DNA of 64,000 nucleotides from Gallionella sp. (GTDB taxonomy: Bacteria > Pseudomonadota > Gammaproteobacteria > Burkholderiales > Gallionellaceae), in contig JAQTTY010000003.1 of NCBI GenBank assembly GCA_028710525.1, positions 1 to 64,000 of the forward strand, given 5' to 3'. The notes under the pieces are model-generated. The model saw only the letters and a list, made by a program, of their open reading frames with translations, searched no databases and was not told the origin of the DNA. Below, piece after piece: positions 1-7,434 of the stretch (the stretch's first letter is position 1; the number at the start of each line of letters is the position of its first letter). Both the position numbers and the translations under genes were made by a program.

Positions 1-192
1 TGGTGAATGAGGCGGATTGCCTCAGTTACCAAGTTAGGGAAACAGAACCGCTGTTTCAACACCATCGATCAAACACTGCAAGGAGTTCGGAGCACAACTA
101 CCGCGAAGCGGTTTAGTCCATGGCCGATTACCTGCCTCTCTCTTAATCTACTGCTGCAGTCGATGTGTGGCTATATTTGTTTTGACCACCAC

Positions 193-1467
193 CTACCAAG
201 CTTCAGGCAACTCACTCCATTCAGTCGTGTAGTTAGGCGACTTGCTCTCTCTGCGCATGGCCCAGCGTTTGTTGGTACCAGAAGCTGCAATGGTCAAAGT
301 GCCCTTCCCCATCTTCTGATTGATCCTGTCCATGATCTGCATCAGGTGGTCGGTCTTGACCTGCTCTTCAGGTTCATCGAACAAGGTGGGCTGGACTGAC
401 AACTTTGGTTGCAATGCCATTAACAGCACGCCGGTCTTCTTGTAACGATATCCGGGACGGTACATCTGTCTTAATCCCTGCAAGGATGCTTTGATTAGCT
501 TGTTAGTGTCATCGCTTGGTTGTCCCAAGGGCACGACCCGTGAGTTGTGATATTGCGGTTCGCTCTCACTGAACGGATTGGTCATGACATGTACACACAG
601 ACTCGATGCGACTGAGCCATCCTGACGGAGCTTCTCAGCAGCGAGCGTGGTGAAGTAGGCGACTGACTCCTCAAGTTCATCCAGCGTTGTCACCGGCATC
701 CCAAAAGAACGGGAGACCATGATTTGCTGCCTAGGGGTACCGGCATCTTCAAGCTCGATGCAAGAAATGCCGTTAAGCTCTTTGACGGTCCGCTCTACGA
801 CGATGGAGAACTGCTGTCGTATCCAGTCTGAGTCCGCACAGCGCAGATCTTCGACGGTCTCAATGCCCATAACACCGAGTTTCTCGGTGATGCGCCTCCC
901 TACTCCCCATATATCCCCTACTGGTATACGACTGAACAAAGCACTGAGCTCTGTATCAGTGAGTCGCCCAAAGTCACAGACACCATCTTCGCCTGCGTAT
1001 GACTTCTTGGCACAGTGGTTAGCCAACTTGGCGAGCGTCTTACTCTCTGCGATACCTACACATACTGGTATTCCTACGCCCTGCTTCACCGCCCTTCTGA
1101 TGGTCTGTCCATAGGACAGCAAGGTACTTGGTTCAAAACCAGCCAGATCCAGAAAGCACTCATCAATGGAGTAGACCTCCTGCTTCGGGGAAAAGTTAGA
1201 GAGGATGGACATGACCCTGGCTGAGAGGTCACCATACAAGGTGTAGTTGCTTGAGTAGGCGATGATGCCATGCCGTTTGGCTAGGTCTTTCATCTTGAAC
1301 CAAGGTTCGCCCATCTTGACGCCTAGGGCTTTGACCTCTGCCGAACGGGCAACTGCACACCCATCGTTATTCGACAGTACAACAACTGGTCGGCCTTCGA
1401 GCTTGGGATTAAACACCCGTTCACAAGAGACGTAGAAGTTGTTGCAGTCAACGAGAGCGATGGGCAC
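193..1467 (-). CDS. umuC: DNA polymerase V catalytic subunit UmuC (Y-family)
   Basis: Error-prone Y-family polymerase for SOS translesion synthesis, 424 residues, full length for the family. The palm carboxylates are visible as Asp7 in LVDCNNFY and Asp102-Glu103 in [11 protein letters not shown] beta-clamp-binding motif QPTLFDE lies near residue 365 and the C-terminal UmuC-type tail follows. The start codon lies 3 bp after the umuD stop, so the two form an operon read from the SOS-type promoter at 1941-1969. UmuC acts with two copies of processed UmuD. The gene pair occurs on many plasmids and islands as well as chromosomes, and here it lies in the accessory-looking stretch next to tRNA-His. 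Identification is secure; whether it is ancestral or acquired is inference. Confidence 0.96.
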   Translation of the reverse strand: MPIALVDCNNFYVSCERVFNPKLEGRPVVVLSNNDGCAVARSAEVKALGVKMGEPWFKMKDLAKRHGIIAYSSNYTLYGDLSARVMSILSNFSPKQEVYSIDECFLDLAGFEPSTLLSYGQTIRRAVKQGVGIPVCVGIAESKTLAKLANHCAKKSYAGEDGVCDFGRLTDTELSALFSRIPVGDIWGVGRRITEKLGVMGIETVEDLRCADSDWIRQQFSIVVERTVKELNGISCIELEDAGTPRQQIMVSRSFGMPVTTLDELEESVAYFTTLAAEKLRQDGSVASSLCVHVMTNPFSESEPQYHNSRVVPLGQPSDDTNKLIKASLQGLRQMYRPGYRYKKTGVLLMALQPKLSVQPTLFDEPEEQVKTDHLMQIMDRINQKMGKGTLTIAASGTNKRWAMRRESKSPNYTTEWSELPEAW

Positions 1468-1470
1468 GGC

Positions 1471-1908
1471 TCAGCCCTTATGGAAGGTCTTTACTGTGGA
1501 GGTAACAACACCCCACACCTGCAGCTCCTGCCCTTCTTGAAGCTCTATATCCTTAAAGCGGTGATTCTCTGGTTTGAGGATGATGCGACTCCCCTGCTTG
1601 ATCAGTCGCTTTACGGTCAGATCACCATCCAGCACTGCGATGACGATATCGCCAGAGGATGGCGTGAGAGATTTATCAACGATAAGTAGATCGTTATCGA
1701 ATATCCCAGCCCCGACCATGCTGTTTCCTTTTGCACGAACGAAAAAGGTGGAGTCCTTATGGTGGATCAGGTGCTCGTCTAAGCTCAAACGTCCTTCTAT
1801 GTAGTCATCGGCAGGCGAAGGAAATCCAGCGGCCACCTTGTAGCTGAACAATGGAAGGTGGATGGGTTTAAAACTAAGTGCGGGAAGTTGGATGCGTGGT
1901 TGCTGCAT
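1471..1908 (-). CDS. umuD: UmuD, self-cleaving SOS mutagenesis subunit (S24 peptidase fold)
   Basis: LexA-like S24 serine peptidase of 145 residues that is cleaved in the RecA* response to give UmuD', the partner of UmuC in polymerase V. The cleavage site is the Ala27-Gly28 pair in KVAAGFPSP. The catalytic Ser63 (GNSMVGAG) and Lys100 (LTVKRL) have the spacing expected of the family. The ATG at 1906-1908 follows the promoter/operator by about 35 bp. It precedes umuC by 3 bp, an arrangement typical of umuDC operons. It is a processed accessory subunit and not a DNA-binding LexA, because the N-terminal winged-helix domain is absent. Confidence 0.95.
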   Translation of the reverse strand: MQQPRIQLPALSFKPIHLPLFSYKVAAGFPSPADDYIEGRLSLDEHLIHHKDSTFFVRAKGNSMVGAGIFDNDLLIVDKSLTPSSGDIVIAVLDGDLTVKRLIKQGSRIILKPENHRFKDIELQEGQELQVWGVVTSTVKTFHKG

Positions 1909-1940
1909 GATATTGAACGATCTGAGTGAGCGTTTGAATC

Positions 1941-1969
1941 ATGCTACAGAACGAACGTTCTTTAGTCAA
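1941..1969 (-). promoter_or_regulatory. umuDC promoter with embedded GAAC-N4-GTTC operator
   Basis: On the minus strand a -35 TTGACT (1964-1969) and a -10 TAGCAT (1941-1946) are separated by exactly 17 bp. That spacer holds GAAC-GAAC-GTTC (1949-1960, read on the plus strand), which fits the GAAC-RNRY-GTTC core known for Gram-positive LexA. The usual beta/gammaproteobacterial CTGT-N8-ACAG box is not seen. A repressor bound between -35 and -10 would block RNA polymerase. Promoter and operator geometry are seen directly; the identity of the repressor is inference. Confidence 0.7.
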
Positions 1970-2135
1970 TTCTACTATTAATGAACTTCACTCGGTTTCG
2001 TGGACACCGATCCATATTTGCTCAATTCCCTTTCAATTGACTAATTATATAGCTCATTTTTTAATTTACATATCACATCTGCCAATATACAAAAGTAAAC
2101 CAACGGGCATGGCTGATGGAGAGTCTTACAGGTTC

Positions 2136-2167
2136 TCGGCCTTATGTATCGCTCCACATAAGGCCGA
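2136..2167. repeat. 12-bp perfect hairpin downstream of the initiator-like operon
   Basis: TCGGCCTTATGT (2136-2147) is the exact reverse complement of 2156-2167, with an 8-nt loop. It lies about 40 bp beyond the stop of the initiator-like gene ending at 2209. No U-run follows on either strand, so it is not a textbook intrinsic terminator. It could be a non-canonical terminator, an mRNA-stabilising hairpin, or a DNA element linked to the replication-like genes. The rest of 1970-2208 is AT-rich and shows nothing else. Confidence 0.6.
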
Positions 2168-2208
2168 AAGTGACATTTCTGATGGAGGTTCGCTAGTAAC
2201 AACCTGCT

Positions 2209-3123
2209 TCAGCACGACTGCTTGTTTTTAATGAACATTAAAAACTGAACCAGGACTACCTTTGACTTAATTCCATTTTTCTTGAATGCAGTAAAGACCA
2301 CTGTGTTACTTGTAAATACATGCTCTTCGAATTCACTCAGCAATTCCTTTTGTTTTGACTCACTAAGAGACTCGAAATATTTTAAAACCCGCTCTATGTC
2401 TTCAGTTATTTCTAATGATTTCATTTCCTTAGCCTTCATTTCTGCCTCCAATATCTGCTTTTCAACCTCACGTTCTGATTCAATCTTTATATAGTTGCGC
2501 CAAGCTACTAAAGTGTTGATATCTTCTTGATTAGCACCTGTAGGACAAGAGCCAATTCTTGTCCTAATCGCACGTCTTAATCCCCCCTCACTCTTGATTA
2601 TATTTCCACTTTTTTTATAGGCCCAGATGGCAGCATCAACCAAATCATTAATTTCAGAATCAAGCTGGTTGGTGGTGCTTTTAAATGCAACCCCGTCCCC
2701 TTGGAGAACCTTAGTATCTGAACTTCCGATTTTCGGATTATCCGAAGGTCGAGAATTCCGGCCTTCGGTGGACTCACTAGTAACCTTTCGAGTAGCTAAT
2801 GGTGATGCGACTGCCCATAGCTGAGGTGTAACTAATATCCAGCGTTTGCCAGCCATCCTGCCTTTTGCATTACGAATTGGCTCTGAGCGCATTGCACCCA
2901 CCTTCTCTAGCTCCCTCAGCAACGTCCGGATCGCATCCCTCCCCTTGGGTGACATCAAAGCCAAATGAGCAGAATTTGTCTTCCACCCAGTTGGTAAATC
3001 CCACAAAAATGAAAAAAGTCCCCGGGCACCAAAACTTAACCGCGCATCTCGAAGCAATGCGCGATGCAAGGGCTTCGAATAACAAATTTCACCCTCTCTC
3101 TGTATTTCAATACCGCCAGTCAT
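2209..3123 (-). CDS. Winged-helix replication-initiator-like protein
   Basis: A 304-residue protein whose residues about 10-100 look like the winged-helix domain of phage and plasmid replisome organisers and initiators (a RALL-RDARLSFGARGLFSFL segment, then a helix-turn-helix ending in GKRWILV). The middle part is low complexity, with many Ser, Thr and Asn. The C-terminal part is a charged helical region rich in Glu and Lys (about 215-270). It is the last of three genes with overlapping starts and stops (its ATG overlaps the stop of the gene ending at 3120). The 3' half is clearly more AT-rich than the core genes. Exact family not recognised; a role in replication or regulation of a mobile element is inferred. 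Confidence 0.55.
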   Translation of the reverse strand: MTGGIEIQREGEICYSKPLHRALLRDARLSFGARGLFSFLWDLPTGWKTNSAHLALMSPKGRDAIRTLLRELEKVGAMRSEPIRNAKGRMAGKRWILVTPQLWAVASPLATRKVTSESTEGRNSRPSDNPKIGSSDTKVLQGDGVAFKSTTNQLDSEINDLVDAAIWAYKKSGNIIKSEGGLRRAIRTRIGSCPTGANQEDINTLVAWRNYIKIESEREVEKQILEAEMKAKEMKSLEITEDIERVLKYFESLSESKQKELLSEFEEHVFTSNTVVFTAFKKNGIKSKVVLVQFLMFIKNKQSC

Positions 3124-3458
3124 GACTCACCGCCAACGACGCGAACACTCTTGGCTGAAGGCGATCCTGCCAACAACATGTCAGCAAGTAATGGTATTGG
3201 TGGAGGGTAGCGTACCTGCTTAGTTTCTTTGTACTCTTCACTCAAAGAGTGGCGCGCAAATGCTCTCAAAGTAGATGGTAGCCAATCAAGCACAACCTCA
3301 GTACACCAGATTTTTTTTCCTCCACAAATTTCATGCGGCGGCAAAGATTGAGGTTTGCGACTAATGTCTCGAAGTATTGTTTTCTCTGTTTTATAAGTGA
3401 TAAGAGAAAGCAGTCTGGCCAAAGCTTTGGCATTTAAAGTGTAAGGGAAATTGTTCAT
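3120..3458 (-). CDS. Small helix-turn-helix (AlpA/excisionase-like) protein
   Basis: A 112-residue protein whose first 60 residues resemble MerR/AlpA-type helix-turn-helix DNA-binding modules: a KTILRDI helix, a Pro-rich turn, then GGKKIWCTEVVLDWL, where the GKKIW strand and following helix match the wing seen in excisionases and small island regulators. The C-terminal 40 residues are unrecognised. It overlaps both neighbours by 4 bp (stop/start coupling), so the three genes are one transcript. Such small regulators commonly sit next to integrases in islands; no integrase is in this window. The function as regulator or excisionase is inference from fold and context. Confidence 0.5.
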   Translation of the reverse strand: MNNFPYTLNAKALARLLSLITYKTEKTILRDISRKPQSLPPHEICGGKKIWCTEVVLDWLPSTLRAFARHSLSEEYKETKQVRYPPPIPLLADMLLAGSPSAKSVRVVGGES

Positions 3459-3811
3459 TGATCTCCCCCCTGATTCGCCCCACGCCGCTTACCTGGGCCA
3501 CGTTGGCCCCTCTTTCTTTTCAATTCCAAATCATTCACGCCAACATTTTCAGCTCTAACTGAAGTGCTCAAAGAATTGGAACCTGAAAGGAATGTAGCAA
3601 GATCAGCAAGCCTGACCATGTTTGTGCCCATTATTTTTTCTGTGGGTACAGGAAAGTGATCACGATGAATTGCAGTGCGCACAGCTGCGGAACTCATGCC
3701 CGGTTTTATTTCCTGGGCTGCTGCATCAGCGGGAATTACATAACTTGAAAACTTGATTACCAGCTTGTCAAAAATCGACAAGCGAATTTGTTCATTCTGT
3801 TGTGTTGACAT
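3455..3811 (-). CDS. Small DNA-binding-like protein, possibly PrtN-type
   Basis: A 118-residue protein, first gene of the three-gene minus-strand operon. Residues about 25-80 (VIPADAAAQEI, a helix with AAVRTAIHR, PVPTEKIMGTNMVRLADLATFL) follow the general plan of small phage/pyocin activators of the PrtN type, where a pivotal helix is followed by a ligand or DNA-contacting segment and a final helix. The C-terminus is very basic (KRKRGQRGPGKRRG) and could contact nucleic acid. The similarity is weak and read by eye only; it could equally be an uncharacterised plasmid-type protein. Confidence 0.45.
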   Translation of the reverse strand: MSTQQNEQIRLSIFDKLVIKFSSYVIPADAAAQEIKPGMSSAAVRTAIHRDHFPVPTEKIMGTNMVRLADLATFLSGSNSLSTSVRAENVGVNDLELKRKRGQRGPGKRRGANQGGDQ

Positions 3812-3903
3812 GATTGCCTCTAATGCTCATGTCGCGCGTGACGTGCTGCGACTTGTGCGGCGAGGCTGGGTACTATGTGCCCTTGTGGTGTGGTGGCCTC
3901 GCG

Positions 3904-4266
3904 CTACGCGAGGCGAGTACGAGGAGGTGAAGTAGGAACAGGAAGAAAAGCGGGGTGATGAATCTCTGTAAAACAAGCAACTCTAAAAGAATGCGATGTC
4001 GAAAATTCAGCGGCACTAAAAATTGAAACGATGGCAAATGCAAAACCGTACACACACATGCCAAGGAAAAAAACTGGCAATGCGGACAGCAACCCAATTT
4101 CCAAACCGAACAATAAGTCGCCAGCTAAATTGTGCCCAAAGTGCACAGCCAAAAACATGCCGCCTACCAGACAAAACACGACACCAAAAGTCGATAGCTT
4201 CAAGAAGAAACTTCTCCACTCAAGGACATTGGATCTAAGATTTTTTAGGTAGGAATTAGAATGCAT
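3904..4266 (-). CDS. Hypothetical small membrane protein
   Basis: A 120-residue reading frame from ATG 4264-4266 (an in-frame GTG lies 5 codons upstream). Two hydrophobic segments (about residues 26-43 and 53-82, the second long enough for two passes) suggest an inner-membrane protein. The Pro-rich tail runs into a short palindrome (3896-3914) whose 3-nt loop contains the stop codon. There is no strong ribosome binding site and no recognised family. It lies between the tRNA-His gene and the DNA-binding operon, in the accessory stretch. It may be real, since the hydrophobic pattern is coherent, but a chance frame cannot be excluded. Confidence 0.35.
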   Translation of the reverse strand: MHSNSYLKNLRSNVLEWRSFFLKLSTFGVVFCLVGGMFLAVHFGHNLAGDLLFGLEIGLLSALPVFFLGMCVYGFAFAIVSIFSAAEFSTSHSFRVACFTEIHHPAFLPVPTSPPRTRLA

Positions 4267-4363
4267 GGCGCATTCTGTCACACACCGTAATAAACAGCAA
4301 TGTGCTAGATATTCAGCGTTTGATATTTACTTTATGGAGGAATTGCTTAGATACAGGCTATCA

Positions 4364-4467
4364 TTTGTGTCCCGTTTGTGTCCGTAAAATTGTAATTACG
4401 AGACACAAACAGCAGAAACAAGACACGTTCTGAAACATTAAGAAACTATAACTACGTGTTTCTTAAT
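4364..4467. repeat. Direct and inverted repeats beside tRNA-His (candidate attachment region)
   Basis: TTTGTGTCC occurs twice (4364-4372 and 4375-4383), 11 bp apart, about one helical turn. GACACAAAC, a near inverse copy, is at 4402-4410. A 10-bp inverted repeat, ATTAAGAAAC (4437-4446) with GTTTCTTAAT (4458-4467), lies 9 bp from the tRNA-His 3' end. This pattern resembles recombinase arm and core sites at tRNA integration hot spots, but no second att copy or integrase is visible, so the assignment is inference. Otherwise 4267-4475 shows no gene. Confidence 0.45.
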
Positions 4468-4475
4468 AACTTATT

Positions 4476-4552
4476 TGGGGTGGCTGATGGGGCTCGAACC
4501 CACGACAACAGGAATCACAATCCTGGACTCTACCAACTGAGCTACAGCCACC
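4476..4552 (-). tRNA. tRNA-His (GTG anticodon)
   Basis: Full cloverleaf on the minus strand with the encoded extra G(-1) opposite C73 that marks tRNA-His, anticodon GTG and an encoded CCA end (4476-4478). It is the last of three tRNAs in a minus-strand array. Its 3' end points into the repeat-rich accessory stretch, the usual target side for island integrases. Confidence 0.97.
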
Positions 4553-4575
4553 ATTGAAGCTTTGCTGACAGACAC

Positions 4576-4652
4576 TGGCGTGCCCGACAGGAATCGAACC
4601 TGTAACCCCCAGCTTAGAAGGCTGGTGCTCTATCCGGTTGAGCTACGGGCAC
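4576..4652 (-). tRNA. tRNA-Arg (TCT anticodon)
   Basis: 77-nt cloverleaf on the minus strand with acceptor GTGCCCG/CGGGCAC, anticodon TCT (reads AGA/AGG), a standard GGTTCGATT T-arm and an encoded CCA. It is the middle gene of the Pro-Arg-His array, with about 23 bp to tRNA-His and 52 bp to tRNA-Pro. Confidence 0.97.
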
Positions 4653-4704
4653 AAATTCTTGGTGCCAAATGAATACTACTAGCACTTGGGAAAACTACTA
4701 AACC

Positions 4705-4781
4705 TGGTCGGGGTGGAGAGATTCGAACTCCCGACATCCTGCTCCCAAAGCAGGCGCGCTACCAGGCTACGCTACACCCCG
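4705..4781 (-). tRNA. tRNA-Pro (TGG anticodon)
   Basis: 77-nt cloverleaf on the minus strand with acceptor CGGGGTG, anticodon TGG (reads all CCN codons with wobble) and an encoded CCA. It is the first gene of the tRNA array; the promoter lies just upstream at 4792-4819. Confidence 0.97.
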
Positions 4782-4791
4782 AAGGCTGCGC

Positions 4792-4819
4792 ATTATATAG
4801 ATGTCAGCCGGTAATGCAA
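4792..4819 (-). promoter_or_regulatory. Promoter of the tRNA-Pro/Arg/His operon
   Basis: A perfect -10 TATAAT (4792-4797, minus strand) lies 11 bp before the tRNA-Pro 5' end and is followed by a GC-rich discriminator (GCGCAGCC), typical of stringently controlled stable-RNA promoters. A weak -35 TTGCAT (4814-4819) lies 16 bp upstream. The -10 is convincing; the -35 is tentative. Confidence 0.6.
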
Positions 4820-4843
4820 TTAATTTTTACAGAAACTTCCAGA

Positions 4844-5404
4844 TTATTTTAGCTGCGGCATGGCACGCATCAAATAGTAGCCCATGGACCACAAAGTCAG
4901 CAGAGCAGCAAGGTATAAAAGTAGCTCGCCGACCACCTGACAATCGATGCCGAACAGTGCCTCGTGATAGAGCAGCAACAATAATGCGAGCATCTGAAAT
5001 GTCGTCTTGATCTTACCCAACATCGATACCGCGATGCTCTTGCTCGCACCAACTTTCGCCATCCATTCACGCAAAGCAGAGATGGTGATCTCTCGACCGA
5101 TGATGATGAAGGCGATCAGTGCATCGGCACGCCCCAGCTTGACGAGTATGAGTAAAGCAGCTGCCACCATCAATTTATCTGCAACCGGATCCAAGAAAGC
5201 GCCAAAGGCAGAGGTCTGATTCAAACGGCGGGCAAGATATCCATCCAACCAATCAGTCAGTGCAGCCAACAGGAAAACGCTGGTCGCGAACAGATTCTTA
5301 TTGTGTGCACTGATGGTGTGATCGGACAGATAGAACACAGCAACGAAAACTGGAATCAGGAATATTCTCATCCAGGTGAGCAGATTGGGTATATTGATTT
5401 GCAT
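4844..5404 (-). CDS. pgsA: CDP-diacylglycerol-glycerol-3-phosphate 3-phosphatidyltransferase PgsA
   Basis: Inner-membrane enzyme that makes phosphatidylglycerol phosphate from CDP-diacylglycerol and glycerol-3-phosphate, the committed step to phosphatidylglycerol and cardiolipin. The 186-residue protein shows the CDP-alcohol phosphotransferase signature between residues 54 and 76 (D-G-x2-A-R-x8-G-x3-D-x3-D, in DWLDGYLARR and AFLDPVADK) and several hydrophobic helices. It lies downstream of uvrC with the tRNA array following, the same uvrC-pgsA-tRNA order known from enterics. Full length, no anomalies. Confidence 0.95.
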   Translation of the reverse strand: MQINIPNLLTWMRIFLIPVFVAVFYLSDHTISAHNKNLFATSVFLLAALTDWLDGYLARRLNQTSAFGAFLDPVADKLMVAAALLILVKLGRADALIAFIIIGREITISALREWMAKVGASKSIAVSMLGKIKTTFQMLALLLLLYHEALFGIDCQVVGELLLYLAALLTLWSMGYYLMRAMPQLK

Positions 5405-5507
5405 AAAGTTATCGCATGACTATATCGGTGATATCGACCGACATTCTACTAGTCCTGACCTTGCAGCATGCACCGCAAACTAAAATTCTTTTGCGATTCG
5501 TGCCAAC

Positions 5508-7322
5508 TCAGTGCTGGTGTAGCTGCTGATAGATGGTTTCTGCCAAGGCCTTGCTGATACCTTCGACCTGACAGAGTTGTTCGACGCTGGCCTGCTGTAT
5601 CTCGCGCAAACCACCGAAATGTGTGAGTAGATTGCGGCGGCGTTTATCCCCTACCCCACTGATCTCCGCCAGACTCGACACCGTGCGCGCCTTACCACGC
5701 TTGGCGCGATGACCTGTGATGGCGAAGCGATGGGCTTCATCACGCACTTGCTGAATGAGGTGCAAGGCGGGGTTGTCACTGGATAGGCGTATCGCTTCAC
5801 GGTCAGGGAAGATCAGTTGCTCCATCCCAACCTTGCGCTCTACCCCTTTGGCGACACCCACCAAAGCCAAATCGTTCAGTCCCAGTTCCGCCATCACCTC
5901 CATGGCGATATGTAGCTGCCCTAGGCCTCCGTCTATAAGGACCAGATCAGGGCGCGAGCCCTCGCCTGCGGCGAGCTTCTCGTAGCGCCGGTTTAACGCC
6001 TGACGCATCGCGGCGTAGTCGTCACCTGGCGTGATACCTGTTATGTTGTAACGGCGATATTGCGCAGTACGCATCTCTAGGTTCTCGTACACCACGCACG
6101 AAGCTTGTGTCGCCTCTCCCATGGTATGACTGATATCGAAACACTCTATGCGCTGCATATCGGGAAGCCCCACCAGTTCACGCAAGGTGTCTAGACGCAG
6201 CTGTTGCCCACCCTGCTGCATGGCGCGCTGCTGCAAGGCCAGCGTGGCATTCCTCTCAGCCATCACCAGCCACTGTTTACGCTCACCGGTGACAGGTTGT
6301 GCGATACGGACAACACGACCTGCCTGTTCGCTGAGCAAACCTGACAAAGTCTCATCCGTGTCGCTCACGTTGACTAGCAACACCGGAGGCACACTGCGAT
6401 TTAGATAGTGCTGCGCAATAAAGGCTTCGATGACCTCGTTGACTGACAATTCTTCGGCATGTTCGGGGAAGAAACTCTTATCGCCCAGATGTCTGCCCCC
6501 TCGCATCATCGCTAGATTCACGCACACCATGCCTTCCGACTGGATCACCGCGATGATGTCAGCATCAGTGGTGCTGCCGGTGGACTCGACGAATTGCTTC
6601 TGTTGCACCACATGCAAGTCGCGCAACTGATCTCGCAATACCGCAGCCTGTTCGTAATGTTGCGTTTCGGCCGCGTGCTCCATCGCATCGCGCAACTTAA
6701 GTTCGACTTCTTGATGCCGTCCGTTCAGCAAGAGCACGGCATTGCGAATGTCGGACTGATAGTCTTCCTTACTAATGAGAGCTACGCATGGTGCGGTACA
6801 GCGGTGGATCTGATGCAAGAGACAAGGTCTTGTGCGGTTGCTGAACACGCTATCTTCACAAGTGCGGATACGGAAAATCTTTTGCAACAACTGGCTGCTT
6901 TCCTTGGCTGCCTGCGCATTGGGATATGGCCCAAAATACTGATGCTGCTTGTTGGGCGTGCCACGAAAATAGGTCAAGCGCGGAAACTGATGTCCCGTCA
7001 ACACGATATAAGGATAGGACTTGTCGTCGCGGAACAAGATGTTGTAACGCGGCTTAAGCGACTTGATGAGATTATTCTCTAGCAGCAACGCCTCCGCCTC
7101 GGAGCGCACTACCGTGGTCTCGATACGCGCGATATGTGACACCATCATACGGATGCGCGGCGAGACATTGGTCTTCTGAAAATACGAAGAGACGCGCTTC
7201 TTCAACTCCTTAGCCTTGCCCACATACAACACGTTGCCCTGCACATCAAAATAGCGATATACGCCAGGCAGCAATGGCAAGCTGGCGAGTATAGGCTTGG
7301 GATCGAAAGGTTCTGTGCTCAA
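5508..7322 (-). CDS. uvrC: Excinuclease ABC subunit UvrC
   Basis: Dual-incision nuclease of nucleotide excision repair, 604 residues. The N-terminal GIY-YIG domain makes the 3' cut (GVYRYF at 20-25, [11 protein letters not shown] at 33-43). A UVR segment that contacts UvrB lies near 205-240. The RNase H-like domain makes the 5' cut, with acidic residues in [12 protein letters not shown] and [10 protein letters not shown], and tandem helix-hairpin-helix motifs close the protein. All expected catalytic motifs are present. The upstream region lacks the GAAC-N4-GTTC operator found before umuD, so no SOS control is visible from sequence. Confidence 0.97.
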   Translation of the reverse strand: MSTEPFDPKPILASLPLLPGVYRYFDVQGNVLYVGKAKELKKRVSSYFQKTNVSPRIRMMVSHIARIETTVVRSEAEALLLENNLIKSLKPRYNILFRDDKSYPYIVLTGHQFPRLTYFRGTPNKQHQYFGPYPNAQAAKESSQLLQKIFRIRTCEDSVFSNRTRPCLLHQIHRCTAPCVALISKEDYQSDIRNAVLLLNGRHQEVELKLRDAMEHAAETQHYEQAAVLRDQLRDLHVVQQKQFVESTGSTTDADIIAVIQSEGMVCVNLAMMRGGRHLGDKSFFPEHAEELSVNEVIEAFIAQHYLNRSVPPVLLVNVSDTDETLSGLLSEQAGRVVRIAQPVTGERKQWLVMAERNATLALQQRAMQQGGQQLRLDTLRELVGLPDMQRIECFDISHTMGEATQASCVVYENLEMRTAQYRRYNITGITPGDDYAAMRQALNRRYEKLAAGEGSRPDLVLIDGGLGQLHIAMEVMAELGLNDLALVGVAKGVERKVGMEQLIFPDREAIRLSSDNPALHLIQQVRDEAHRFAITGHRAKRGKARTVSSLAEISGVGDKRRRNLLTHFGGLREIQQASVEQLCQVEGISKALAETIYQQLHQH

Positions 7323-7393
7323 GATAAGCGAGCCTGAGTTTTGAGGAATGCCGAAACGGTAAAGATTGTTGGACTGACTATCGAGCGCAACTC

Positions 7394-7430
7394 TATGCGT
7401 CTCACTTTCCTAGAGGTAGTGAGACGCATA
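7394..7430. repeat. 13-bp perfect hairpin after the EF-hand gene
   Basis: TATGCGTCTCACT (7394-7406) pairs perfectly with 7418-7430 around an 11-nt loop, starting 4 bp beyond the stop of the EF-hand protein gene. No T-run follows on the minus strand, so it is either a non-canonical terminator or an mRNA 3'-end stabiliser. Confidence 0.6.
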
Positions 7431-7434
7431 AAGC

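Noticed and set aside
7-399. A plus-strand frame at the left edge
   Set aside because: It overlaps the umuC 3' end antisense, has no protein-like domain, and 1-192 shows no gene on either strand.
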